A stretch of DNA of 64,000 nucleotides from an uncultured Bacteroides sp. (GCA_944321465.1 CALULL010000017.1:1-64000), one strand, 5' to 3'; counted from the first letter of the stretch, positions 44,095 through 53,540 are shown. Made by a program: numbers and translations. The notes: generated by a model from the sequence alone, not told the origin.

Positions 44095-44176
44095 GTACAG
44101 GTGTGCTTCCCGGCTGGCAGGCTTGTGCCTCCGCGGGAGTGCTCCTGTGCCGGCAAGCGGGCACAGGTAGGGTGGT
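44095..44176. repeat. 22-bp-pitch palindromic array 10 (four units)
   Basis: Units start at 44095, 44117, 44139 and 44161; the fourth keeps only its left half (GCACAGGTAG). It lies 84 bases past the NagZ stop and 130 bases upstream of the mscS promoter box, in a 340-base gap with no gene. Confidence 0.85.
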
Positions 44177-44259
44177 CGGGGAAGTTCGGGGAGGCGGCGG
44201 AGGGGGCGTGCCGCAGCTGTCGCGGCAGACAGGCGGGCGGCTGTATAGAGGCGGAACGT

Positions 44260-47200
44260 TCAGTCGCGCAAGGCACGGTAGAGCATCTCTTGCATCCGGG
44301 TGCGCAGGTCGAGACGTGTAAGGGTGGTGTTCCACGGGTCGGGATAGGTACGGTTGCACAGGAAGACGAATATCAGGCGGTTGTCGGGGTCGGCCCAGGC
44401 GCAGGTGCCTGTGAAGCCCGTGTGGCCGTAGACGCTGCGCGGGGCACTGGGGGCGCAGGGACTGATGGCGGGGCGTGTGGGGTCGGGCTTGTCGAAGCCC
44501 AGCCCGCGTCGGCTGTTGCGTGAGGTCTGGGTGGTGAACAGGCGCACGGTCTCGCGGCTGAGGTAGCGGCGACCGTCCAACTCGCCTCCGTTGAGCAGCA
44601 TCTGGTAGACGCGGGCCACCTCGGCTGCGCAGGAGAACAGACCGGCGTTGCCCGACACGCCGCCCTGGAAGGCTGCCGTCTCGTCGTGAACGTAGCCTTG
44701 CAGGACCGTTTTGCGCAGGAAGGGGTCGAGGGCCGAGGGGATGATGTCTTGCCTGTCGATGCCTCGCTGCAGGGGCAGGAAGGTGGTGCGGCGCAGGCCC
44801 ATAGGGCGGTAGAACTCGCGCGTCAGGAAGCTGTCGAGCCTCTCGCCGGTGCGGGCTTCCACGACCTGTTGCAGCAGCACGAAGCCCACGTCGCTGTAGC
44901 GGTAGGTGCGGCTGCGCAGGCGGGAACAGGCTATCTCGTGGCTGTAGCACTCGTTGCGGAAGCGGGGGTTGAGCCACAGGCCGTCGCATACGGGCAGGGT
45001 GCACGAGTCGGTGGGGTGGTCGGCTATCAGTCCGGGCCGGAAGCGGAAGCCGGGGTTGGCCCACGTCTTGCGGGCGATGCGGACGGTGCATCCGCCCGCC
45101 TGCTTGCCCCGGTAGAGGGGGCCGTCGTAGCTGGCCGTGTCGATGGCATCGCAGTAGAAGTTGATGCCGGCTGGCAACCCCGACTCGTGGAGCAGCAGTT
45201 GCCGGATGGTGATGTCGCGCTTGTCCGTGTCGAGCAGGTAGGGCAGGTAGTCCGAAACACGGTCGGTAAGGCTCAGGCGGCCTTGGTCGTAGAGCTTCAT
45301 CACGGCCAGCAGGGTGGCCGTGGTCTTGGTAAGCGAGGCCAGGTCGTAAAGGTCGGTTGGCCGCACGGGGCGCGGCCTGAGCGTTGTGCCGGGCGGGCAG
45401 TAGCGGGAGGCGATGCTGCGGGTTGTCGTGGTCTGGCCGAAGGTCTGGTTGTAGATTTCCTGTCCGTCCTTCAGAACCACAATCTGACATCCGGGGTAGG
45501 CGCCTTCCTCCAGCCCCTCGCGGGCAATGGAGGCAATGCTGTCGAGCCAACGGCGGGCTATGCCGTGTTCCTCGGGACGGGCCACGGGGCGCACGTTGGC
45601 CCGGATGGTGACACCCGTTCCGGCCCGGAAGAGGTCGCCTATGGCGGCGGGCAGGCGACCGTCGGCCGTAGCGTGCCCGTAGAGCACGCGGGCGGTGTGG
45701 CGTTGTACGTCGTCATCGGTCGAGTGGGCCAGCACCACGGCATCGGCCCGCCGGATGGCTTCGGGCAGGCGGTTCACGTCGGCGGCGGGGGTGAAGAACA
45801 CGGTGGCTGCGGGTACTTCGGGCTGCCACTGCTCAAAGAAGGTAGTCCACCATCTCCCCGGTTTGCGGGTCGTCACGCATACCACCACGCGGCGGTAGCC
45901 TTTCAGCCGCCCGGCCAGTTTGCGGCAGGCGGCAGCGTCGGCTCCGGCGGGCAGCGTGAGGGGGACAGCCCGGGCATAGCGTTTCAGCTCGCTTACGAAC
46001 GGTTCGGCCTGCTCGGTGCTGCCCACGATGACGACGGCCACGGGGCTGGCTTCGGGAGCCAGCGGCAGCAGGTCGCCCCGGTTGGCCAGCACGGTGACGG
46101 CGGCCTGGCGCAGGGTGGCGGCCAGTTGCCGCGCGGCGGGCGGACTGATGCGCTCGTCGAGGCCCGAGAGCTGCACGCGGGGCTTGCGGGACAGCCCGAG
46201 GGCGTACTTCCATGTCAGCACGCGGCGGCAATGGTCGTCCACCTCGGTTTGTGTCAGTTCGCCGTTGTCGATGGCTTCCATCAGCGCGTCCACCTCTTCC
46301 TTGATGCGGCGGGGCACAAGCAACACGTCGCACCCAGCCTTCAGTGCTTGCAGGCACAACGTGCCGGGTCGGCCCACGCCCTGCATGGCCAGCGCGTCGG
46401 TGAACACAAGTCCGCGGAAGCCCAGGTCCTGGCGCAGCAGCCCCGTCACTACGGCGTGGGAGAGTGAGGAGGGCCGTTTCGCCTCAGGCTCGATGGCAGG
46501 TACGGACAGGTGCCCTACCATGATGCCGCCAAGGCCGCTTTCTATGACGTGGCGGAAGGGAAGAAGCTCTACCGAGTCGAGCCTCTGGCGGCTGAAATCG
46601 AGGGTGGGCAACGTCTTGTGGGAGTCGACCTCCGTGTCGCCATGCCCGGGGAAGTGCTTGGACACGGAGAGCACTCCGCCCCGCTCCAGCCCTTGAGCGT
46701 AAGCAGTCGCTTGCCGGGCTACCCGCCGGGGGTGTTCCCCGAACGAGCGTGTGCCGATAACCGGGTTGCGGGGGTTGATGTTGACATCGGCCACGGGGGC
46801 GAAGTTGACCTGTACACCCAGTTCGCGTAACTGCCGGGCCACCTCAAGGCCATACTCGGTGAGGAGGCTGTCGTTGGTGATGCAGCCCAGTACCATGTTG
46901 CGGGGGTAGGACACGGCATCTTGCTTCAGGCGCATGGCAAGCCCCCACTCGCCGTCAAAGGTAAGCAGCAGGGGGACACGGGCCATGTCCTGCGCCTCGT
47001 TGGTGAGCCGGGCCTGGTCGGCCAGCCGCCCGCCCGAGAAGAGCAGTCCGCCCACGCGGTAGTCCTCTACCACGCGGCGCAACAGGTTGCGGTTGGCCTG
47101 CGAGCAATCGGGGGCGATGGTGTAGACGAACAGTTGGCACACCCGGTCGCGCAAGCTCATGCCGGACATTACCGAGTCGACCCACGCGCGGCAGGCCGGG

Positions 47201-47307
47201 TCGGCTTCGGCGGCGGCAACCATGCGCGGCGATGTCGGTTGGCCTGTGGCTGTGGTGGCCGAAATAAGCCACAGCAGGCCGGATAATAGGAAAGAGAAGC
47301 GTTTCAT
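44260..47307 (-). CDS. GH3 beta-N-acetylglucosaminidase fused to a class C beta-lactamase-like serine hydrolase
   Basis: A 1015-residue exported two-domain enzyme. The signal peptide is MKRFSFLLSGLLWLISATTATG (start 47307). The GH3 domain (about 35-400) has the NagZ signature KHFPGHGDTEVDSHKTLP, which carries the His/Asp catalytic pair, and VFTDALAMQGV with the nucleophile Asp. A C-terminal GH3-associated part follows. Residues about 590-1015 are a serine beta-lactamase/esterase fold: SLTK (Ser-X-X-Lys) and YSDVGF (Tyr-Ser-Asp), with HTGFTG near the end. It probably trims muropeptides in peptidoglycan recycling. An upstream in-frame extension overlaps the neighbouring gene and is rejected. 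Confidence 0.93.
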   Translation of the reverse strand: MKRFSFLLSGLLWLISATTATGQPTSPRMVAAAEADPACRAWVDSVMSGMSLRDRVCQLFVYTIAPDCSQANRNLLRRVVEDYRVGGLLFSGGRLADQARLTNEAQDMARVPLLLTFDGEWGLAMRLKQDAVSYPRNMVLGCITNDSLLTEYGLEVARQLRELGVQVNFAPVADVNINPRNPVIGTRSFGEHPRRVARQATAYAQGLERGGVLSVSKHFPGHGDTEVDSHKTLPTLDFSRQRLDSVELLPFRHVIESGLGGIMVGHLSVPAIEPEAKRPSSLSHAVVTGLLRQDLGFRGLVFTDALAMQGVGRPGTLCLQALKAGCDVLLVPRRIKEEVDALMEAIDNGELTQTEVDDHCRRVLTWKYALGLSRKPRVQLSGLDERISPPAARQLAATLRQAAVTVLANRGDLLPLAPEASPVAVVIVGSTEQAEPFVSELKRYARAVPLTLPAGADAAACRKLAGRLKGYRRVVVCVTTRKPGRWWTTFFEQWQPEVPAATVFFTPAADVNRLPEAIRRADAVVLAHSTDDDVQRHTARVLYGHATADGRLPAAIGDLFRAGTGVTIRANVRPVARPEEHGIARRWLDSIASIAREGLEEGAYPGCQIVVLKDGQEIYNQTFGQTTTTRSIASRYCPPGTTLRPRPVRPTDLYDLASLTKTTATLLAVMKLYDQGRLSLTDRVSDYLPYLLDTDKRDITIRQLLLHESGLPAGINFYCDAIDTASYDGPLYRGKQAGGCTVRIARKTWANPGFRFRPGLIADHPTDSCTLPVCDGLWLNPRFRNECYSHEIACSRLRSRTYRYSDVGFVLLQQVVEARTGERLDSFLTREFYRPMGLRRTTFLPLQRGIDRQDIIPSALDPFLRKTVLQGYVHDETAAFQGGVSGNAGLFSCAAEVARVYQMLLNGGELDGRRYLSRETVRLFTTQTSRNSRRGLGFDKPDPTRPAISPCAPSAPRSVYGHTGFTGTCAWADPDNRLIFVFLCNRTYPDPWNTTLTRLDLRTRMQEMLYRALRD

Positions 47308-47315
47308 GTCGTGTG

Positions 47316-48182
47316 TCAGTCTTGGGGTGTCAGTGTGAGAATGATTTTGCCGACGTAGGTGCCGTTCTTTCCTACGTGCATCACGGGCACGCTCTTGCCT
47401 GCGGCGTTCATCAGGTAGCGCGGACGTTCCATGTAGGTGTGGCTGTGTCCGCCCAGCACGAGGTCGATGCCCTGCGTGCCGCGCACCAATGCCTGGTCGC
47501 TGACGGGGTCGCTCTCGTCGCCGGAGATGCCCAGGTGGGAGAGGCACACCACGACATCGCATTGCTCGTCCTCCCGCAGCCGCTTCACTTCGCGGCGGGC
47601 GGTCTCGACGGGGTCCAGAAAGCGCACGCCCTCGCACTTGTCGCTCTGCACCAGGCCGTCGAGTTCGGCTCCAAGCCCGAAGAGGCCGATGCGCAGGCCG
47701 TCGCGCTCAATCACGACATCGGGCTGCACCAGCCCTTCGAGCACGGTGCCTGTTACGTCGTAGTTGGCACACACGACCGGGAAGTCGGCCAGACGGATGA
47801 GCCGGGCCAGGTTGTCCAGTCCGTTGTCAAACTCGTGGTTGCCTATGGTCATGGCATCATAACCCATCAGGTTCATGGCCTTCACCTCCAGTTCGCCGCC
47901 GAACATATTATAATAAGGTGTGCCTTGCGAGATGTCGCCGCAGTCTACCAGCAGCAGGTCGGGGTGCTCGCTGCGTGCCTGCCGCACGAAGGCTGCCCGT
48001 CGGGCCACGCCTCCCAGTCCGGCGTAGGGGTCGGACGAGTGCGGGGAGACAGGCTCGATGCGGCTGTGCGTGTCGCTTGTCTGTAGGATGTACAGTTGTT
48101 TGCTCTGCTGGGCCGTCAGCGGCAGGATGGTCCACAAGGCCAGCAGGAAGAAAAGGAAGCGGGTTGTCGTATGTATGTTCAT
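47316..48182 (-). CDS. Secreted metallophosphatase, N-terminal half of a split 5'-nucleotidase
   Basis: A 288-residue periplasmic phosphoesterase with its own signal peptide (FLFFLLALWTILPLTAQ). The UshA-type dinuclear metal motifs are all present: LQTSDTHSRIEP, DCGDISQGTPYYN, IGNHEFDNG, CLSHLG and LGGHSHTYM. The polypeptide ends where the metallophosphatase domain ends; the C-terminal nucleotidase domain is a separate gene directly upstream. NagZ starts 8 bases after the stop, so the three genes form one operon. Confidence 0.92.
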   Translation of the reverse strand: MNIHTTTRFLFFLLALWTILPLTAQQSKQLYILQTSDTHSRIEPVSPHSSDPYAGLGGVARRAAFVRQARSEHPDLLLVDCGDISQGTPYYNMFGGELEVKAMNLMGYDAMTIGNHEFDNGLDNLARLIRLADFPVVCANYDVTGTVLEGLVQPDVVIERDGLRIGLFGLGAELDGLVQSDKCEGVRFLDPVETARREVKRLREDEQCDVVVCLSHLGISGDESDPVSDQALVRGTQGIDLVLGGHSHTYMERPRYLMNAAGKSVPVMHVGKNGTYVGKIILTLTPQD

Positions 48183-48210
48183 CGTTGTAGGGATTTCGTG
48201 GATGTGAAGG

Positions 48211-48978
48211 TTATTTCACGGTGATGCGCCCCTCGGTGTGTGCCTCCAGCGGCCGGCCTTGTGCGGCGCATTGCTCTACGTACTGCATGAAGAGGCCGCG
48301 CAGCGTGGCTCCCGGCGGACATTGGCGGTGGGTAGCGGCTGTCAGGGCCGTCATGCCGTCGTTGCCTTCGGCCAGGTAGTCGAGGGTGGCCACGGTGTAG
48401 GTGCGTTCTTCGTCCACAGGTAGTCCGCCTACCGAGCAGTCCAGCAGGCGCCCGTCTGCCGAGATGGTAAGCCGCACGCCGCTCACGCCCTCGCCGCCGC
48501 GTGCGGCGATGTTTTCGAACAAGTGCCGCAGGTCGGCTCCCCTAAGGGTAAGCACGCAGAGCGCGTTTTCGAAGGGAAGTATCTCGTAAACGTCCTCCAC
48601 CGTCACTTCTCCCTTGCTGAGCGAGGCTCTTAGGCCGCCGATGTTTACCAGCCCGACGTCGGCCACGGAGCCGGTAGCTTTCTTGGCGGCTTGTCTCAGC
48701 ACGTCGGCTACGAGGTTGGACAGCGGGCTTTCGGGCCGTTCGGCCTTCATCGGCATGGACGCCCGTCCCACCACACGGTGCATGGTGCTGTCCAACTGTG
48801 CCTTATAAGGTGCGATAAGGGCCGTCATGGCCGTGTCGGGACGGATGTCCCACGTCGAGTCGATGGCCACCCGGCTGGCCTCTACCTGGGTTACCTTGTA
48901 GTCGGGGCGGCAGGCCGACAGGAGCAAGGCTCCCCCTGCTGCCAGCACCCAGACGCTGTTCAAAAGTCTGTTGTTCAT
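48211..48978 (-). CDS. 5'-nucleotidase C-terminal domain lipoprotein
   Basis: A 255-residue lipoprotein (WVLAAGGALLLSAC lipobox, Cys23). It contains only the 5'-nucleotidase C-terminal substrate-binding domain: SPLSNLVADVLRQAA, VGLVNIGGLRASLSKGEVTVEDVYEILPF (by pieces), LRGADLRHLFENIAARGGEG and YTVATLDYLAEGNDGM. It is first in the operon, before the metallophosphatase gene (28-base gap), so domain order along the operon is the reverse of that in a fused enzyme. The two probably work together as one 5'-nucleotidase. Confidence 0.92.
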   Translation of the reverse strand: MNNRLLNSVWVLAAGGALLLSACRPDYKVTQVEASRVAIDSTWDIRPDTAMTALIAPYKAQLDSTMHRVVGRASMPMKAERPESPLSNLVADVLRQAAKKATGSVADVGLVNIGGLRASLSKGEVTVEDVYEILPFENALCVLTLRGADLRHLFENIAARGGEGVSGVRLTISADGRLLDCSVGGLPVDEERTYTVATLDYLAEGNDGMTALTAATHRQCPPGATLRGLFMQYVEQCAAQGRPLEAHTEGRITVK

Positions 48979-49046
48979 GTTCGTTACAGTCTGTTTTGTC
49001 CGTTAAGCGGTGCTGGTCGCGTGTGCCTGTCCCTGCACCGGCACTG

Positions 49047-49054
49047 CAAATGTA
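49047..49054 (-). promoter_or_regulatory. -7 box for the split 5'-nucleotidase-NagZ operon
   Basis: TACATTTG on the minus strand, 69 bases from the start at 48978. Confidence 0.5.
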
Positions 49055-49174
49055 GCTTTTTTCTTCGTAAAACGCTCTCCTTGCGTTTCCCGATTTCCTC
49101 CTTGCGGGCGTTTCCGTCGGCCCGGTCGGGGTTTCTCATTGGCCCGGAGGCGGCGGTGCGGGCCGTCCCGGGTA

Positions 49175-49256
49175 GCACAGGTCTGCCCGTTGGCGGATGC
49201 TCCTTTGCCCGCAAGGGGGCGCAGGTCTGCCCGCGCGAGGGCAAAGGATAGGTGGC
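49175..49256. repeat. 22-bp-pitch palindromic array 11 (four units)
   Basis: Units start at 49175, 49197, 49219 and 49241; the fourth is decayed. It begins 19 bases past the vsr stop and lies 120 bases upstream of the promoter box at 49047-49054. Confidence 0.87.
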
Positions 49257-49274
49257 CCGGTGGCGGTCTTAGCC

Positions 49275-49781
49275 TTATTTGCCATACTCCGTCCGGTCCT
49301 CGGCGGCCATGTCCGGGGCTGGTTGCACCGTCCCGTAGGGCTTTGCCGTTTTGGGCCTGAAGCGTGCGAGGAACGCATGGTTGAGCCAGTACTCCAACTC
49401 GGCCAGCGTCTGCTGGCGGACGGCAGGCTTCAGCTGGCACTCCCATATCGTGACGACGTTCCACCCCATCCGGCGCAGGGCCTCCTTGTTGCGCTCGTCG
49501 CGTAGCTTGTTGCGCTCTATCTTCTTTTGCCAGAACGCCGTGTTGGAGTGTGGCAGGTGGCTGTCGGCTTCGTGTCCGTGCCAGAAACAGCCGTGCACGA
49601 AGACCGCCACGCGGTACTTCCGCAGCACGATGTCGGGCGTGCCCGGCAGTCCGCGCACGTTCTTGCGATAGCGGTATCCGTGCTGGTAGAGGTAGCGTCG
49701 CACGATCAGTTCGGGCTTCGTGTCCTTGCTTTTTATTCTCGCCATGACGGCGGAGCGTTTCTCTTTGTCCCAAATATCCAT
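49275..49781 (-). CDS. vsr: Very short patch repair endonuclease (Vsr-like)
   Basis: A 168-residue DNA mismatch endonuclease of the Vsr family, which nicks beside T:G mismatches left by deamination of 5-methylcytosine. Signature motifs: RSAVMARIKSKDTKPELIVR, GTPDIVLRKYRVAVFVHGCF (catalytic Asp in PDIV), WHGHEADSHLP and NKLRDERNKEALRRMGWNV. The start at 49781 (MDIWDKEKR) is chosen over an upstream Met inside the promoter region. No cytosine methyltransferase gene is adjacent. The C-terminus carries about 25 extra residues rich in Lys and Pro. Confidence 0.93.
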   Translation of the reverse strand: MDIWDKEKRSAVMARIKSKDTKPELIVRRYLYQHGYRYRKNVRGLPGTPDIVLRKYRVAVFVHGCFWHGHEADSHLPHSNTAFWQKKIERNKLRDERNKEALRRMGWNVVTIWECQLKPAVRQQTLAELEYWLNHAFLARFRPKTAKPYGTVQPAPDMAAEDRTEYGK

Positions 49782-49802
49782 GACAGCCTGTCGTTTGGGA
49801 GG

Positions 49803-49810
49803 CAAAGATA
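49803..49810 (-). promoter_or_regulatory. -7 box for vsr
   Basis: TATCTTTG on the minus strand, 22 bases from the vsr start at 49781. Confidence 0.5.
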
Positions 49811-50157
49811 GCCGAAGGACGGGCTACCCCGGAGCGTGAGGCGGGCTGAAATAGGTTTCTTTAACCCCGACCGGTCTTGGTGCCCGAAGCCCGTTTGCCC
49901 CGTTGCCGTGCCGGTCGTTCGCCGCCGCTGCCGGAAGCGTGGCCCGCCGCGTCGGGACAAAGCGGCGGACGGGGAGGCCGGCAGCCGTGCACACCCCGTC
50001 CGGGCGACGGACAAAAGAAAGCGGTCGAAACATTTGTCTATCTGCCAGATAATTCGTTACTTTGCACCCGCTTTCGCGCAATCGCTGTCAGGACACGACG
50101 CGAGAAGAGCCTGATATGTTGCGTAGTAACGATAACAATTTAATAAATAACACACTC
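49811..50157. other. Gene-free stretch upstream of rplS
   Basis: GC-rich sequence to about 50030, with no gene recognised, then an AT-richer segment. A plus-strand promoter-like box (TTACTTTG) lies at 50057-50064, giving rplS a leader of about 90 bases. The leader includes a small potential hairpin around GTTGCGTAGTAAC (50118-50130). It could be an autoregulatory L19 leader, but I see no feature that proves it. Confidence 0.4.
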
Positions 50158-50511
50158 ATGGATTTAATTAAAATTGCAGAAGAAGCATTTGCTACCGGCA
50201 AGAAGCACCCGAGCTTTAAGGCTGGTGACACGATTACGGTGGCATATCGTATCGTCGAGGGTAACAAGGAGCGTATCCAGGCTTACCGCGGCGTTGTCAT
50301 CAAGATTTGCGGTCATGGTGACAAGAAACGCTTCACGGTGCGCAAGATGTCGGGCACGGTGGGCGTAGAGCGTATCTTCCCGCTCAATTCTCCGGCCATC
50401 GACAGCATCGAGGTGAACAAGATTGGTCGTGTTCGTCGCGCTAAGCTGTATTATCTGCGTGGCTTGACGGGCAAGAAGGCCAGAATTAAAGAGAAAAGAG
50501 TCAACGGCTGA
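50158..50511 (+). CDS. rplS: 50S ribosomal protein L19
   Basis: A 117-residue protein at the 30S-50S interface. Conserved segments: [54 protein letters not shown] and [20 protein letters not shown]. The start at 50158 (MDLIKIAEE) gives the usual length. It is transcribed alone and followed by a strong terminator, unlike the trmD-linked arrangement in other phyla. Confidence 0.98.
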   Translation: MDLIKIAEEAFATGKKHPSFKAGDTITVAYRIVEGNKERIQAYRGVVIKICGHGDKKRFTVRKMSGTVGVERIFPLNSPAIDSIEVNKIGRVRRAKLYYLRGLTGKKARIKEKRVNG

Positions 50512-50547
50512 CACCACGGGCATATTTCCCTTTAGCCTACAAACGTG

Positions 50548-50625
50548 CCGCGTTGCGGAAAGGACAGTCCCGCTCCTCCTTGCAAAGGTGAGGACCGGGA
50601 GTTGCCTTTTCGCAGCGCGGTTTTT
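50548..50625 (+). terminator. Terminator of rplS
   Basis: CCGCGTTGCGGAAAGG (50548-50563) pairs with CCTTTTCGCAGCGCGG (50605-50620) with minor mismatches, followed by TTTTT. The 41-base loop has its own nested stem (TCCCG with CGGGA). Confidence 0.85.
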
Positions 50626-50723
50626 GTCTGTAGAGATGCCGGTCGGTCTCGGAGGAGCGGGTATGCCGGTGCGGCCAATGAAAAAATGTGTCGGGCAAGC
50701 ATCGGACTTTCAAAAAAATACCT

Positions 50724-50731
50724 TACTTTTG
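50724..50731 (+). promoter_or_regulatory. -7 box for frr
   Basis: TACTTTTG, 49 bases upstream of the frr ATG. Confidence 0.55.
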
Positions 50732-50780
50732 TTCTGGGTTAAGAAGACCAATCAAACAACATAGAAACATTCCTACCGAT

Positions 50781-51341
50781 ATGAAAGAAGTAAAAGACAT
50801 CTTGGGCGAAGCTCAAGAAAAGATGGACATGGCTGTGATGTATCTGGACGAGACTTTGGCGCACATCCGCGCAGGCAAGGCCGATGTACGCTTGCTCGAC
50901 GGCATCCGCGTGGACTCCTATGGAAGCATGGTGCCTATCAACAACGTGGCGGCAGTCACCACGCCCGATGCCCGCAGCATAGCCATTAAGCCGTGGGACA
51001 AGAATATGTTCCGCATCATCGAGAAAGCAATCATCGACTCCGAGCTGGGCATTACGCCCGAGAACAACGGCGAGCTGATACGTCTGGGCATTCCGCCTCT
51101 CACCGAGGAACGCCGCAGGCAGCTGAGCAAGCAGTGTAAAGGCGAGGCGGAGACGGCCAAGGTGAGCGTCCGCAACGCCCGGCGTGACGGCATCGACGCG
51201 CTGAAGAAGGCCGTCAAGGAAGGTCTGGCCGAAGATGCCCAAAAAGGGGGAGAAGAGAAATTGCAGAAACTGCACGACAAGTACATCAAGCAGATTGACG
51301 ACATGCTGGTGGCCAAGGATAAGGAAATCATGACCGTATAG
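50781..51341 (+). CDS. frr: Ribosome recycling factor
   Basis: A 186-residue RRF, which with EF-G splits the post-termination ribosome. Conserved stretches: [71 protein letters not shown] and [18 protein letters not shown]. The start at 50781 gives normal length; the frame extends upstream into promoter sequence. Rsga follows 175 bases downstream. Confidence 0.98.
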   Translation: MKEVKDILGEAQEKMDMAVMYLDETLAHIRAGKADVRLLDGIRVDSYGSMVPINNVAAVTTPDARSIAIKPWDKNMFRIIEKAIIDSELGITPENNGELIRLGIPPLTEERRRQLSKQCKGEAETAKVSVRNARRDGIDALKKAVKEGLAEDAQKGGEEKLQKLHDKYIKQIDDMLVAKDKEIMTV

Positions 51342-51516
51342 CCCCGGACAGGGCAGGCGGGATGCGGGGAAGGCAGTCTTCGGTCTGCATTTCCCTGTTT
51401 TCCGCGTCGGCGGTTGCGCGGTCTGTGTCGCAGGACGCAGGACTCTTGGCGAGGGCTGCGGTTTGCACGGGATGCCGCTTGTTCGCATTCAACATTCAGA
51501 TAGCAGATATACATAG

Positions 51517-52449
51517 GTGAAAGGGCTTGTGATAAAGAATACCGGGAGTTGGTACTTGGTGCGTACCGACGAAGGAAAGGACGTGGAGTGCAAGGTGAAA
51601 GGGCGCTTTCGGTTGCAGGGCATACGTGCGACCAATCCTGTGGCCGTGGGCGACCGCGTGCGCATTTCGCTCAACCGCGAGGGGACGGGGTTCATCGAGG
51701 AGATAGAAGACCGGAAGAACTACATCATCCGCCGTGCGTCGAACTTGTCGAAGCAGTCGCACATCCTGGCGGCCAACCTCGACCAGTGTATGCTGATAGT
51801 TACGGTGAATTATCCTGAAACGTCCACCACGTTCATCGATCGCTTTCTGGCCTCGGCTGAGGCTTATCAGGTTCCCATGAAGCTGTTGTTCAACAAGGTG
51901 GATGCCTATGATGCCGACGAACTGCGCTATCTGGATGCCTTGGTGGCTCTCTACGAATCCATCGGCTATCCGTGCTACCGCTTGTCGGCTGTCGAAGGAA
52001 CGGGTGTCGACTCCGTAAGGCGGCTGTTGCGGGGAAACATTACGCTCTTTGCAGGCAACTCGGGTGTGGGCAAGTCCACTCTCATCAACGCCCTGCTGCC
52101 GGGATCCGCCGCGCGGGTGGGGGAGATTTCGGCTTACCATAACAAGGGAATGCACACCACGACCTTCTCGGAGATGTATCCCGTGGAGGGGGGAGGCTAT
52201 GTCATCGACACGCCGGGGGTGAAGGGCTTCGGCACGTTCGACATGGAGGTGGGGGAAATAGGGCATTATTTCCCCGAGATATTCCGTTTCTCGGCCCAGT
52301 GCCGCTATGGCGACTGCACGCATCGCAATGAGCCAGGATGCGCCGTCCGCCGTGCTGTGGAGGAACACTACGTCAGCGAGTCGCGCTACGCGTCCTATCT
52401 GAGTATGCTCGAAGACAAGGACGAAAGCAAGTATCGTCCTGCCTACTGA
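51517..52449 (+). CDS. rsgA: Ribosome small subunit-dependent GTPase A
   Basis: A 310-residue circularly permuted GTPase acting in late 30S subunit maturation. It has an N-terminal OB fold ([16 protein letters not shown]). The G motifs occur in permuted order: FNKVDAYD (G4), then [16 protein letters not shown] (G1, P-loop), TTTFSEMYP (G2-like) and DTPGVKGFG (G3). A C-terminal zinc-binding [14 protein letters not shown] motif follows. The start codon is GTG at 51517; no ATG precedes the OB fold. Confidence 0.97.
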   Translation: MKGLVIKNTGSWYLVRTDEGKDVECKVKGRFRLQGIRATNPVAVGDRVRISLNREGTGFIEEIEDRKNYIIRRASNLSKQSHILAANLDQCMLIVTVNYPETSTTFIDRFLASAEAYQVPMKLLFNKVDAYDADELRYLDALVALYESIGYPCYRLSAVEGTGVDSVRRLLRGNITLFAGNSGVGKSTLINALLPGSAARVGEISAYHNKGMHTTTFSEMYPVEGGGYVIDTPGVKGFGTFDMEVGEIGHYFPEIFRFSAQCRYGDCTHRNEPGCAVRRAVEEHYVSESRYASYLSMLEDKDESKYRPAY

Positions 52450-52523
52450 ACAGAGAACAGGCGTTTTTGTCGCCGCCGAAAGAAAAAATGTGCGGAGGCG
52501 GCACAGAACCCACCCCGAATGGC

Positions 52524-52531
52524 TATCTTTG
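52524..52531 (+). promoter_or_regulatory. -7 box for metA
   Basis: TATCTTTG, 27 bases upstream of the chosen metA ATG and 9 bases before an in-frame ATG at 52541. Confidence 0.5.
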
Positions 52532-52558
52532 CCGCCATTAATGCAAAGCTACAAAGAC

Positions 52559-53476
52559 ATGCCACTCATTCTTCCCCACAAACTTCCTGCTATAGAACAG
52601 TTGAGGCGCGAGGAGAACATCCTCGTGGACTGTTGCGGCTCCGCCTCCGGGCAGACAGAAGTGCGCCCCTTGCGCGTGGCCGTGCTCAACCTCATGCCTC
52701 TGAAGGAGGCTACGGAGACCGACCTTGTGCGCGTGCTCTCGAACACGCCTCTGGCGGTGGAGCTGACGTTTATGAAACTTGGCTCGCACGTGCCCAAGCA
52801 TACTTCGGCTGAACACATGGCTGCCTTCTACACCGACTTCGCCCATCTGCGCAACCAGCATTTCGACGGACTGATAGTTACCGGGGCACCGGTGGAGCTG
52901 ATAGATTTCGAGCAGGTGACCTACTGGCCGGAACTGACCGATATATTCGACTGGGCACGGGAGAATGTTGCCTCCACCCTTTATATCTGTTGGGCGGCAC
53001 AGGCCGGACTATACCACTTCTACGGCATACCCAAGTACAGGCTGGAGCGGAAGATGTTCGGTGTCTTTGCCCACAGGGCACTGGTGCCGGAGTATCCCAT
53101 CTTCCGGGGGTTCGATGATGTGTTCTATGTGCCTCACAGCCGTCATACCGAGGTGCGCGAGTCCGACATCAGGCAGGTGGCAGACCTTACGCTGCTCTCG
53201 GTGTCGGAGGCTGCGGGCGTACACTTGGTAATGGCCGGGAACGGGCGTGAGTTCTTTGTTACCGGCCATTCGGAGTACTCGCCCCTGACGCTTGATAGCG
53301 AATACCGGCGCGACTTGGGTAAGGGCTTGCCCATAGACAAGCCTTGCGGATACTACGTGGAAGACGATCCGGACAAGGGCGTGCTGGTGCGGTGGCGGGC
53401 ACACGCTAACCTGCTTTACGCCAACTGGCTGCACTGTTTCGTGGCCAGGAAGATTGTCTGCCGGACGGAGGCATGA
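52559..53476 (+). CDS. metA: Homoserine O-acyltransferase (probably acetyl-CoA dependent)
   Basis: A 305-residue MetA/HTS-family enzyme that activates homoserine for methionine synthesis. The catalytic Cys is in LYICWAAQAG (Cys144), and TGHSEYS has the catalytic His. The residue that sets donor choice in this family is Gly for succinyl-CoA and Glu for acetyl-CoA. The matching motif TGAPVE has Glu113, so acetyl-CoA is predicted despite the metA name. The start at 52559 (MPLILPHKLP) matches the family N-terminus; an ATG 18 bases upstream is possible. Confidence 0.95.
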   Translation: MPLILPHKLPAIEQLRREENILVDCCGSASGQTEVRPLRVAVLNLMPLKEATETDLVRVLSNTPLAVELTFMKLGSHVPKHTSAEHMAAFYTDFAHLRNQHFDGLIVTGAPVELIDFEQVTYWPELTDIFDWARENVASTLYICWAAQAGLYHFYGIPKYRLERKMFGVFAHRALVPEYPIFRGFDDVFYVPHSRHTEVRESDIRQVADLTLLSVSEAAGVHLVMAGNGREFFVTGHSEYSPLTLDSEYRRDLGKGLPIDKPCGYYVEDDPDKGVLVRWRAHANLLYANWLHCFVARKIVCRTEA

Positions 53477-53540
53477 GTCCGGCTGCTGTTGCTTGCGTGG
53501 CCGACCCGACGGGCGGCTGTTCCCCATCAATATCAGGAAG

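Noticed and set aside
44260..47637. Longer NagZ reading frame starting at 47637
   Set aside because: The extra 110 residues overlap the metallophosphatase gene, while a signal peptide begins at 47307.
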